Source: Nitrospirota bacterium
GTDB taxonomy: Bacteria > Patescibacteriota > Gracilibacteria > UBA1369 > LOWO2-01-FULL-3
Length of the DNA stretch: 6,632 bases
Reading direction: 5' to 3'
NCBI GenBank assembly: GCA_011682355.1
Contig: JAACEU010000028.1
Coordinates: 1-6,632 of the forward strand
Shown here: positions 1 through 5,981 of the stretch, piece after piece
How positions within the stretch are numbered: position 1 is the stretch's first letter
Layout of the letters: each line of letters opens with the position of its first letter
The notes under the pieces: generated by a model
What the model saw: the letters and a program-made list of their open reading frames with translations, nothing else
The model's database searches: none
Told to the model about the DNA's origin: nothing
Program-made: the position numbers and the translations under genes

Positions 1-12
1 GAGAATAAAGAG

Positions 13-40
13 TTGCCTTTTAAGGAATTATCCCTATAAT
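13..40 (+). promoter_or_regulatory. sigma70-like promoter of the rpsU-prmC-prfA operon
   Basis: A -35-like box TTGCCT lies at 13-18 and a perfect -10 box TATAAT at 35-40, separated by 16 bases. Transcription would start near base 47 and leave a leader of about 42 bases before the rpsU ATG at 89. No other comparable promoter is visible before prmC or prfA, so this one probably drives all three genes. It is predicted from consensus match and position only. Confidence 0.7.
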
Positions 41-45
41 TCTTT
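22..45. repeat. inverted repeat overlapping the rpsU -10 box
   Basis: The left arm AAGGAATTAT (22-31) and right arm ATAATTCTTT (36-45) can form a 10-base stem with one G-T wobble around the four-base loop CCCT. The right arm contains the TATAAT box and is followed by a T-rich run. It could be an operator, an AT-rich terminator of a gene to the left of the window, or a chance result of AT-rich promoter DNA. Confidence 0.5.
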
Positions 46-70
46 TGTTTATAAATTTAACGACCATTTG

Positions 71-77
71 AAAGGGG
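71..77 (+). promoter_or_regulatory. ribosome binding site of rpsU
   Basis: AAAGGGG at 71-77 lies 11 bases before the ATG at 89 and resembles a Shine-Dalgarno sequence. It supports the ATG at 89 over the in-frame TTG at 68, because the TTG lies upstream of this site and would translate through it. It is the only convincing Shine-Dalgarno sequence in the window. Confidence 0.6.
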
Positions 78-88
78 ATGAAAATATT

Positions 89-295
89 ATGAGAGTCACA
101 ATATGGAAAAACGATAAGGAATCGAACGAAAGAGCAATAACTCGTTTTAACAAGAAGGTTCAAGCTAGTCGAAAACTTCTGAAAGTTCGTGGTGAGAGAT
201 ATCACAAAAAAGACGACACAAAGCGACAAGCTAGACAATCGGCCGTTATGCGAGAGCATTACCGTTCTCAGAAAGAACGAAGTAAGTTCTATTAA
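89..295 (+). CDS. rpsU: small ribosomal subunit protein bS21
   Basis: This 68-residue protein is a component of the 30S subunit; in E. coli bS21 sits near the mRNA exit and the 3' end of 16S rRNA and helps initiation. The match rests on length, very basic composition and the family pattern. An N-terminal strand (MRVTIWKND) is followed by a helix with AITRFNKKVQ, like the bS21 stretch ALRRFKR. Then come RGERYHKK, like the family REFYEKP, and a basic C-terminal helix with KRQARQSAVM ending in a Lys/Arg-rich tail and Tyr. The ATG at 89 is chosen because a Shine-Dalgarno sequence precedes it and family proteins begin here; a TTG at 68 would add seven residues. Its TAA shares one base with the prmC ATG (TAATG), which predicts translational coupling. 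bS21 is more often found beside dnaG/rpoD or alone, so this operon partner is unusual. Confidence 0.88.
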   Translation: MRVTIWKNDKESNERAITRFNKKVQASRKLLKVRGERYHKKDDTKRQARQSAVMREHYRSQKERSKFY

Positions 296-1179
296 TGAAA
301 ATAATCGATTTGATTAATAAGGGGAAGGAGGCGTTGCTCGGTAGAGAAACTGCTGTTTTGGATGCGGAGGTTTTGCTTTGTAATGTTTTGGAAGTGAATC
401 GGGAGTATCTCGTTGCTCATAGGGATGAGGAGGTTGATAAGTTTGAGTGTAGTTTGTTTTGTGAATATTTGAAGCAGATGGGGGGAGGGAAGCCGATTGC
501 TTATATTTTGGGTGAAAAAGAGTTTTTTGGTTTGAATTTCTTTGTGGATGAAAGGGTTTTGATTCCGAGGCCCGAGACTGAACATGTTGTGGAGAAGGCT
601 TTGGATTATTTGAGGGCGAATGATGAGAATGGGCGGAGGTTTAGGCTTTTGGATGTTGGAACCGGTAGTGGATGTATTCCTATTTCGATTGCTCATGGGT
701 TTTTTGAAGCTGCCGCTGCCGAGGCGGGGTCTTTGAAAGGTGAGATTGAGCAGATTGATGCGGTGGATATTTCCGAGGGTGCTTTGGAGGTTGCGAAAGT
801 TAATATTTCTCAATATTCTTTTGAGAATTTGATTCATGTTTTTCAAAGCGATTTGTTGGAAGCTGTGGAGGAGGGCGAGAAATATGATTTGATAGTTTCG
901 AATCTTCCTTATATTGACGAAGTCGATGGCCCGATTGAGGAAAATGTAAAAAAATACGAACCTCACTCTGCTTTGTATGGGGGAGAGAGAGGTCTTGAGT
1001 TGTATAAAAAAATGTTTCAACAGATGCGAGAGAAAGGAGTCGGATTTGAAATGATGATTGGGGAATTTGGCTTTGGGCAGGGGGAAGAGATGCGAGAGTT
1101 GCTGGATAACTTTTTTGATCAAAATTGGTCTATCGAAAAGGATCATGCAGGAATAGATAGAATTTTTATTGTTTCTTAA
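295..1179 (+). CDS. prmC: release factor N5-glutamine methyltransferase PrmC (HemK)
   Basis: This cytoplasmic enzyme transfers a methyl group from S-adenosylmethionine to the glutamine of the GGQ motif of release factors, which increases peptide release. The protein has 294 residues; E. coli PrmC has 277. A helical N-terminal domain (about 1-85) should bind the release factor. It is followed by IPRPETE (90-96), the SAM-binding loop LLDVGTGSG (118-126), an acidic strand end AVDIS (156-160), the catalytic-pocket motif NLPY (203-206), and YEPHSALYGGERGLELY (221-237). HAGIDR is near the end (284-289). The family motif is normally NPPY, so Leu replaces the first Pro. An Ala/Glu-rich stretch (about 138-150) between the SAM loop helix and the next strand looks slightly expanded. 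The start overlaps the rpsU stop and no Shine-Dalgarno is present, so translation probably depends on coupling. The substrate gene prfA follows 15 bases later. Confidence 0.92.
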   Translation: MKIIDLINKGKEALLGRETAVLDAEVLLCNVLEVNREYLVAHRDEEVDKFECSLFCEYLKQMGGGKPIAYILGEKEFFGLNFFVDERVLIPRPETEHVVEKALDYLRANDENGRRFRLLDVGTGSGCIPISIAHGFFEAAAAEAGSLKGEIEQIDAVDISEGALEVAKVNISQYSFENLIHVFQSDLLEAVEEGEKYDLIVSNLPYIDEVDGPIEENVKKYEPHSALYGGERGLELYKKMFQQMREKGVGFEMMIGEFGFGQGEEMRELLDNFFDQNWSIEKDHAGIDRIFIVS

Positions 1180-1194
1180 GTAGAATAGATTGGC

Positions 1195-2265
1195 ATGCTG
1201 GATAAATTAGAAAAATTAGAAAAAGAATATTTGGAGATTCAAAACAAGTTGGCCGATGCTGATGTTATTGCTGATCAAAACCGGTACAAAACTTTATCCA
1301 GAAAATATAAACAGCTTGAAAAGGCCGCGTCTTTGGCCGAGGAGTTTAGAGAGGTTATTCAGTCAAAAGAGGAAGCGGAAAGCATTCTAAAAGAAGAGTC
1401 TGATCCGGAAATGAAGGAGTTAGCACACTCTCAATTGGCAGAGGCAAAGGAGAAACTGGAGAAACTTGAAGAGGATGCGAAGGTTGAATTATTACCAAAA
1501 GACCCAAATGATTCAAAAGATTGTATAGTTGAGATTCGTGCAGGAGCTGGAGGAGATGAAGCGGCAATTTTTGCGGGGGAGTTGGGCAGAATGTACTTCA
1601 AATATGCTGAGAACAACGGCTTAAAGACTGAATTGATGAGCAAAAGTGAGGGAACGCCGGGCTGTGTCAAAGAGATGATCTTTGCGGTACGTGGAGATGG
1701 AGCTTATGGCAAAATGAAATATGAAAGTGGAGTGCATCGTGTCCAGAGAATTCCTGTGACTGAGAGTCAGGGGCGTGTACATACATCTGTGGCTTCTGTT
1801 GCGGTTCTTCCTGAAGCGGAAGAGGTTGATATTGAAATTAAACCTGAGGATTTGAAGATAGATATTTTTCGGTCCAGCGGGCCGGGAGGACAGAGTGTGA
1901 ATACTACTGATTCTGCGGTTCGTATGACCCATGTTCCGACAGGATTGGTAGTCACATGTCAGGATGAAAAATCTCAATTGAAGAATAAAAATAAGGCTTT
2001 GAGTGTTTTGCGTGCACGTTTGTATGCGATGAAAGAGGAAGAGTTGGCTAAGGAAAGGGGTGATGCTCGTGCCAGTCAGATTGGCTCGGGAGATCGTAGT
2101 GAGAAAATCAGAACTTACAATTTTCCTCAAGATCGTGTCACGGATCATCGTATTCACAAAAATTGGAGTAATCTTCCGGGAATTTTGGATGGTAATATAA
2201 GTGATATTTTCGAATCTTTGGCTATAGCGGATCAGGAAAAGAAGATGGAAAGTATTGGAGAGTAA
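1195..2265 (+). CDS. prfA: peptide chain release factor 1
   Basis: RF1 recognises UAA and UAG in the ribosomal A site and triggers hydrolysis of the finished peptide. The protein has 356 residues, close to the usual 355-360. Residues 1-105 form a Glu/Lys-rich helical domain 1. [12 protein letters not shown] (113-124) opens the core. The codon-recognition tripeptide is PVT (187-189, in [14 protein letters not shown]), the RF1 type rather than the SPF of RF2. The catalytic loop [15 protein letters not shown] (227-241) carries GGQ at 231-233, whose Gln is the PrmC target. The C-terminal part contains [14 protein letters not shown] and [14 protein letters not shown]. The ATG at 1195 gives the family N-terminus; the 15 bases after prmC contain no Shine-Dalgarno. 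Seven of the eight stops in this window are RF1-readable. No terminator hairpin is visible after the TAA. Confidence 0.97.
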   Translation: MLDKLEKLEKEYLEIQNKLADADVIADQNRYKTLSRKYKQLEKAASLAEEFREVIQSKEEAESILKEESDPEMKELAHSQLAEAKEKLEKLEEDAKVELLPKDPNDSKDCIVEIRAGAGGDEAAIFAGELGRMYFKYAENNGLKTELMSKSEGTPGCVKEMIFAVRGDGAYGKMKYESGVHRVQRIPVTESQGRVHTSVASVAVLPEAEEVDIEIKPEDLKIDIFRSSGPGGQSVNTTDSAVRMTHVPTGLVVTCQDEKSQLKNKNKALSVLRARLYAMKEEELAKERGDARASQIGSGDRSEKIRTYNFPQDRVTDHRIHKNWSNLPGILDGNISDIFESLAIADQEKKMESIGE

Positions 2266-2272
2266 ACGCGGG

Positions 2273-2302
2273 TTGACAAATTAGGATTCGGGTGTGTATT
2301 TT
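2273..2302 (+). promoter_or_regulatory. putative promoter of the 2329 gene
   Basis: A perfect -35 box TTGACA at 2273-2278 lies eight bases after the prfA stop. With an 18-base spacer it reaches TATTTT at 2297-2302, a weak -10 box. Transcription would begin near 2309, leaving about 20 bases of leader. The rest of the 63-base gap is AT-rich and shows no terminator or Shine-Dalgarno sequence. The -35 is strong, but the -10 is only a moderate match. Confidence 0.5.
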
Positions 2303-2328
2303 GTAGTTAATATTACTAATTCATATTT

Positions 2329-2799
2329 ATGTCTTTTGATGCGGAACAAGTAGAGATTGAATCGGGTTATGAGGATCTGCTACAGGTTGTGGATTTGGTT
2401 GATGAATTGATGTCTTTTGGGCATTGGCAGGAGGCGAGTCTTTTTCTAGACGGTTTGATTCCAGAGAATATGTTGTATATGTGTTATGAAGATAGTCCTG
2501 AGAAGGTTGCTAGGCTTCTTGATAGCATGAGCAATGTGATTAGAGAGCGGTTGTATTTATCATTATTAGATCGGATGGATGGACTTTCTTTGAGCGATAG
2601 GAGGTTTGAGGAGATTATAAATAAAAGGCATGTGGCAAGGTTATGTTTGGTTGAAGAGGAAGCGGCTCAGATAAAATTTCTTGGAGTAATAGCTCGAAAG
2701 ATTAGAGATCATGCTATAAAGGTTGTAGGTGATGATCCTATTGGAGCACTTTTTAGCGAAGGACGTAGAAGTAAGTGGCATAATTATCTAACAAAATGA
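2329..2799 (+). CDS. hypothetical helical protein, family not recognised
   Basis: I do not recognise this 156-residue protein. It appears soluble, with no signal peptide or membrane segment, and almost entirely helical. Residues 1-30 are strongly acidic (about ten Asp/Glu), including DLLQVVDLVDELM, a regular amphipathic pattern. Residues 34-44 and 57-83 also look like amphipathic helices (KVARLLDSMSNVIRERLYLS). Residues 91-135 form a charged helical stretch, and the last 15 residues are basic. This could be a small helical-repeat or protein-binding adaptor, but no catalytic motif is visible. Reality as a gene is supported by its own TTGACA promoter, the plausible charge pattern, and a position filling the gap between prfA and nadB. 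It has no Shine-Dalgarno and is the only gene here ending in TGA. Its last five codons overlap the end of nadB on the other strand by 16 bases. Confidence 0.72.
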   Translation: MSFDAEQVEIESGYEDLLQVVDLVDELMSFGHWQEASLFLDGLIPENMLYMCYEDSPEKVARLLDSMSNVIRERLYLSLLDRMDGLSLSDRRFEEIINKRHVARLCLVEEEAAQIKFLGVIARKIRDHAIKVVGDDPIGALFSEGRRSKWHNYLTK

Positions 2800-4253
2800 C
2801 ATCCAAGTGTTCGTCTTCTTTTTGATGCGGTTTTTAGGATTAGGAGACCGGTGTTGGCCATGTTTGAGGTTTCTGCAATTGTTTGATTTGTGGAAGTAAT
2901 TTTTGAGAGTTCTTGGATGATTTTTTTGAGGGCCGGAATGCCTTCTTTTTTTATTAATTTACGATTTCTGACGATACCGGCATATTTCCACATTAATTTT
3001 TGGATCTCTTTGTGGAGTTTTTTTGCCAGTTTTGTTTCTTTTGAGTTTTTTGGTGAGAGTCGTGGTCTGTCGATTGTTATGATTTTTAATTTCTTTGATG
3101 GTTTTAGTTTTTTTATGATTTGATTGCTAAAAACCAATGCTTCGAGGAGTGAATTTGAAGCGAGGCGGTTTGCGCCGTGGACTCCGGTTCTTGTGACTTC
3201 ACCGAATGCGAAGAGGTTTTTTATTTTGGTTCGGCCTGAGAGATCTGTTTTTACTCCTCCGCAGAGGTAATGGGCCGCCGGTGTTACCGGGATTGGGTCA
3301 CGAGCCATGTCGATTTTGTATGATCTTAGTTTTGCGTAGATTTTTGGGAATCTTTTTTTGAGGAATTTGCGATCTTTGTGCGAAATATCGAGGTAAACAG
3401 GTCCTGATTCGAGTTCTTTGTAAATTTCTTTTGCGACAATTGATCTTGGGGCCAGGTCTTTGAGCTTGTGTCGGTTTTTCATGAATCTTTCACCTTTGGA
3501 ATTCAGAAGTTTTGCGCCTTCTCCTCTTACGGTTTCTGAAATGAGAAATCTTGGGGTCGTTCGTTTGGCGAGTGCGGTTGGGTGGAATTGGATGAATTCC
3601 ATGTCTTTTGTTTTGCATCCGGCCTTTATTGCCATTGCGATTCCATCACCCGTTGCTATTGCCGGATTGGTTGTGTTTGAATAAATCTGTCCGATTCCTC
3701 CGGTTGCGAGAATAGTTTGGTCTGCGAAGACATTATCGACTTTGTTTCTGCGGATTATTTGAGCTCCGTAGCATGTTTTTTTGTGAGTGATTAATTTGAG
3801 TGCGAAGCAGTTTTCCAGGATTTGGATGTTGAGATGTTCTTTTACTCTTTTTATCAAGATTCTTTCAATTTCCTGACCGGTATAATCTCCAACATATGCG
3901 ATTCTTCTTTTGTTGTGTCCTCCTTCTTTTGCGAGTTTGAGCTTGTTTTTATCTTTTTCAAATGCCACTCCGAGGTCGATGAGTCTATATATTGCTTCAG
4001 CTGAATTTTCGATCATAAATCTGACCGCTTTTTTGTCATTGTGGTGGTCACCGGCTGTGACGGTGTCTTTTATGTGTTTTTCTACGTCGTCGGTTTTGTC
4101 GAGAACTGCGGCGATTCCTCCTTGGGCGAAGTTTGTGTTGGAATCAATTAACTTTTTTTTTGTAATTAGAATAACTTTACCTTTCTTTGCGGCATGGAGG
4201 GCAAAGTTGAGTCCGGAGATTCCTGAGCCAATAACGAGAAAGTTTGTTTGCAT
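2784..4253 (-). CDS. nadB: L-aspartate oxidase
   Basis: NadB oxidises L-aspartate to iminoaspartate using FAD, the first step of de novo NAD synthesis; NadA then makes quinolinate. It belongs to the fumarate reductase/succinate dehydrogenase flavoprotein family, and reduced FAD can be reoxidised by oxygen or fumarate. The protein has 489 residues (E. coli 540). The FAD-binding GSGISG is at 9-14 and NFAQGGIAAV at 41-50. KEGGHNKRRI (109-118) carries the substrate-site Glu110 typical of NadB. ATGGIGQIYSNTTNP (183-197) and FIQFHPTAL (220-228) follow. LAPRSIV (267-273), HYLCGGV (328-334) and TGVHGANRLASNSLLEALVF (356-375) contain the expected active-site Arg270, His328 and Arg363. The C-terminal helical domain ends early at LGCHFVR, whereas family members usually continue past an ESRG-H motif. 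It is very Lys-rich (66 of 489). The start has no Shine-Dalgarno. No nadA or nadC lies in the window. Confidence 0.94.
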   Translation of the reverse strand: MQTNFLVIGSGISGLNFALHAAKKGKVILITKKKLIDSNTNFAQGGIAAVLDKTDDVEKHIKDTVTAGDHHNDKKAVRFMIENSAEAIYRLIDLGVAFEKDKNKLKLAKEGGHNKRRIAYVGDYTGQEIERILIKRVKEHLNIQILENCFALKLITHKKTCYGAQIIRRNKVDNVFADQTILATGGIGQIYSNTTNPAIATGDGIAMAIKAGCKTKDMEFIQFHPTALAKRTTPRFLISETVRGEGAKLLNSKGERFMKNRHKLKDLAPRSIVAKEIYKELESGPVYLDISHKDRKFLKKRFPKIYAKLRSYKIDMARDPIPVTPAAHYLCGGVKTDLSGRTKIKNLFAFGEVTRTGVHGANRLASNSLLEALVFSNQIIKKLKPSKKLKIITIDRPRLSPKNSKETKLAKKLHKEIQKLMWKYAGIVRNRKLIKKEGIPALKKIIQELSKITSTNQTIAETSNMANTGLLILKTASKRRRTLGCHFVR

Positions 4254-4285
4254 GATCGATCGTTAGCATATAGTATTTGCGGGTT
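4254..4285. promoter_or_regulatory. divergent nadB/trhP control region
   Basis: Only 32 bases separate the two divergent ATG codons, so the promoters must lie here or within the coding starts. On the + strand TATAGT (4269-4274) could be the trhP -10 box. On the minus strand TATGCT (complement of 4265-4270) could be the nadB -10 box, and the two overlap. Either would start transcription only about four or five bases before its ATG, giving nearly leaderless mRNAs. Clear -35 boxes are not visible. A palindrome GATCGATC (4254-4261) touches the nadB start codon and could be an operator. These assignments are tentative. Confidence 0.35.
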
Positions 4286-5500
4286 ATGAAAAAGCCAGAA
4301 TTATTGGTTCCTGCCGGGAATCTAGACAAATTGAAGATCGGGTTACAATATGGGGCTGACGCCTTTTATCTTGGGCTGCCAACATTTAGTATGAGGAGTG
4401 GTGGACAGAATTTTACTGAAGAAGAATTGATGAAGGGGGTGAAATTGATTCGTGCTGCCGGGAAGACTTTGTATATCACGATAAATATTTTTCCTCGAGG
4501 TTTGAAGGTTGAGGCTTTCAAGCATCATATTGAGTTTTTGCGTGATGAGGTGAAACCTGATGCAATTATTCTTGCGGATCCGGGCGTTTTGGAAATTGTT
4601 CGAGAAGTTTATCCGGAGGTGGAGGTGCATATTTCGGTTCAGGCGAATGTTTTGAATTGGAGGGGTGTGAAGTTTTGGCAAAAGCAGGGTGTGACTCGTG
4701 TGATTTTGCCGAGAGAGCTGATGATGAAAGAGATCCAGGTGATTCATGAAAAGGTTCCCGATATGGAACTTGAATTTTTTGTGCATGGGGCTATTTGCGT
4801 TGCTTATAGTGGGCGATGTTTGATTTCTGCTTATATGACAGGGCGAGATGCGAATCAGGGGCAGTGTGCGCATAGTTGTCGCTGGAAATATCGGCTTGAG
4901 GAGGAAAAACGTCCCGGTGAATATATGCCGATTGAGGAGGACGAGCACGGAACGCATATTATGAATTCTCGTGATATGTGTTTGTTGCCGTATTTGAAAG
5001 AATTGATGGATGCGGGAATTTGTAGTTTTAAGATCGAAGGGCGGAACAAAACTGAGCATTATTTGGCTTCAGTGACGAAGGCTTATCGGAAGGCAATTGA
5101 TGATATGGCGGAGGGGCGCGATTTTGATGAAAGTTTGATGGATGAAGTGAAGAAGACTGCGAATAGGGGATTTATCCCCGGTTTTTTGAAGGGATTCCCC
5201 GGGGAGGGAAATATTTATTATGAAAAAAATGCTCCGATTTCAACCCATAAATTTATTGGGATAGTGAGGGAGATTTTGGATGGGGGAATGTATAGAGTTG
5301 AGATTCGAAATCGATTAGAAAAAGGTGAAGAGATTGAAATTATGACTCCTTCGGATCAGTTTTTGATGAAAATTGAGGAAATGTTTGATATGGAAAACGA
5401 ACCTGTGGATACGGTTCATGGAGGGGCGGGGGATAAGGTCTTGAAGTTGAAGGAAGGGTTGCCTGTTGGGGCTATACTTCGAGTCCAAGTTTCTGAATAA
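4286..5500 (+). CDS. trhP: U32-family tRNA U34 hydroxylation protein TrhP (YegQ type)
   Basis: TrhP is annotated as a peptidase of family U32, but in E. coli and B. subtilis it acts in oxygen-independent hydroxylation of wobble uridine 34, giving 5-hydroxyuridine in tRNAs. The protein has 404 residues (E. coli YegQ about 450). It opens with KPELLVPAGNLDKLK and a TIM-barrel-like region including HISVQANVLNWRGVKFW (115-131) and VTRVILPREL (136-145), very close to YegQ. The U32 signature spans EFFVHGAICVAYSGRCLIS (163-181). Cys171, Cys178, Cys194, Cys198 and Cys232 are candidate iron-sulfur ligands, by analogy with the related UbiU. RPGEYMPIEEDEHGT (209-223) and FKIEGRNKTEHYL (248-260) are also shared. 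Residues about 322-404 form the C-terminal beta domain. The ATG at 4286 is preferred over an in-frame TTG at 4277 because it gives the family N-terminus. Its end overlaps aroK by 29 bases on the opposite strand. Confidence 0.92.
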   Translation: MKKPELLVPAGNLDKLKIGLQYGADAFYLGLPTFSMRSGGQNFTEEELMKGVKLIRAAGKTLYITINIFPRGLKVEAFKHHIEFLRDEVKPDAIILADPGVLEIVREVYPEVEVHISVQANVLNWRGVKFWQKQGVTRVILPRELMMKEIQVIHEKVPDMELEFFVHGAICVAYSGRCLISAYMTGRDANQGQCAHSCRWKYRLEEEKRPGEYMPIEEDEHGTHIMNSRDMCLLPYLKELMDAGICSFKIEGRNKTEHYLASVTKAYRKAIDDMAEGRDFDESLMDEVKKTANRGFIPGFLKGFPGEGNIYYEKNAPISTHKFIGIVREILDGGMYRVEIRNRLEKGEEIEIMTPSDQFLMKIEEMFDMENEPVDTVHGGAGDKVLKLKEGLPVGAILRVQVSE

Positions 5501-5981
5501 GTTCGTCTGCGTCTTTATCAAAATCATCGGTCCTGTGGAAAATCAGATTTGAGCTTTTTATGTAGCGGTCGTTTCGTTCTTTATAGAGTTGTGCTATTTC
5601 TTCTTCTAAGGTTTCTTGGTTGGTGAGTGGGGCTCTGTTCGGATCGTCTTTGATGTATTTGATGAAATCTTTTGGTTGTCTGTAGAGATAAATTATTTTG
5701 CCGTTTTTCTTTAGTTCAATTTCGTTGTCTTTGTCTATTATTGCTCCGCCGCCTGTTGCGATCACTGTATTGTCTAGAGTTGCGATTTTTGCGATGACTT
5801 CAGATTCTTTTGCTCGGAAATATTCCCAACCTTTTAGATCTACTATTTTTGCAATTTTCTTTTTTTCTTCTTTTTCGATTTTATTATCTGAATCTACAAA
5901 TTTCCATTTGAGTTTTTTTGCTAAATTTTTTCCTAGTTGTGTTTTTCCGCTACCGCGTAGGCCGGTTAGTACTATATTCAT
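5472..5981 (-). CDS. aroK: shikimate kinase
   Basis: Shikimate kinase phosphorylates shikimate with ATP at the 3-hydroxyl, the fifth step of chorismate synthesis. The 169-residue length is typical. The Walker A loop is GLRGSGKT (7-14). FVDSD (28-32) supplies the paired Asp of the magnesium and shikimate site. WEYFRAKE (52-59) carries the shikimate-binding Arg56. ATGGGAI (75-81) is the Gly-rich shikimate loop. The lid DPNRAPLTN (113-121) has Arg116, and ERNDRY (135-140) has Arg139, matching the second substrate arginine. The ATG at 5981 is chosen because family members begin a few residues before the Walker strand; an in-frame TTG at 5993 would add four residues. The gene starts inside the end of the upstream transporter gene, so the two are probably co-transcribed and translationally coupled. 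The protein is Lys-rich (26 of 169). It ends in TAG and overlaps the trhP tail. Confidence 0.94.
   Translation of the reverse strand: MNIVLTGLRGSGKTQLGKNLAKKLKWKFVDSDNKIEKEEKKKIAKIVDLKGWEYFRAKESEVIAKIATLDNTVIATGGGAIIDKDNEIELKKNGKIIYLYRQPKDFIKYIKDDPNRAPLTNQETLEEEIAQLYKERNDRYIKSSNLIFHRTDDFDKDADELIQKLGLEV

Noticed and set aside
68..88. TTG start for rpsU seven codons upstream
   Set aside because: The Shine-Dalgarno sequence lies inside this extension, and bS21 proteins begin close to the strand encoded from the ATG at 89.
292..1146. 284-codon open frame on the minus strand opposite prmC
   Set aside because: The + strand frame carries the full set of PrmC motifs. The antisense translation is a low-complexity Leu/Ile/Asn/Arg-rich shadow, made possible by the scarcity of T-initial stops on an A/C-rich strand.
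1621..2157. 178-codon open frame on the minus strand opposite prfA
   Set aside because: The sense strand encodes the conserved RF1 core with PVT and GGQ; the antisense product has no recognisable features.
2266..2328. Terminator or small RNA in the prfA to 2329 gap
   Set aside because: I found no stable GC-rich hairpin followed by a T run; the gap is explained by a promoter and a short AT-rich leader.
2797..3123. Possible recoding of TGA as glycine, as in Gracilibacteria or Absconditabacteria
   Set aside because: Reading through the TGA at 2797-2799 would extend the 2329 gene antisense into conserved nadB, with low-complexity Phe-rich sequence. No recognised gene has an in-frame TGA at a conserved glycine, so the standard code fits.
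4343..5059. 238-codon open frame on the minus strand opposite trhP
   Set aside because: It lies wholly within the conserved TrhP gene, shows no recognisable domain, and has the same composition as other antisense shadows.
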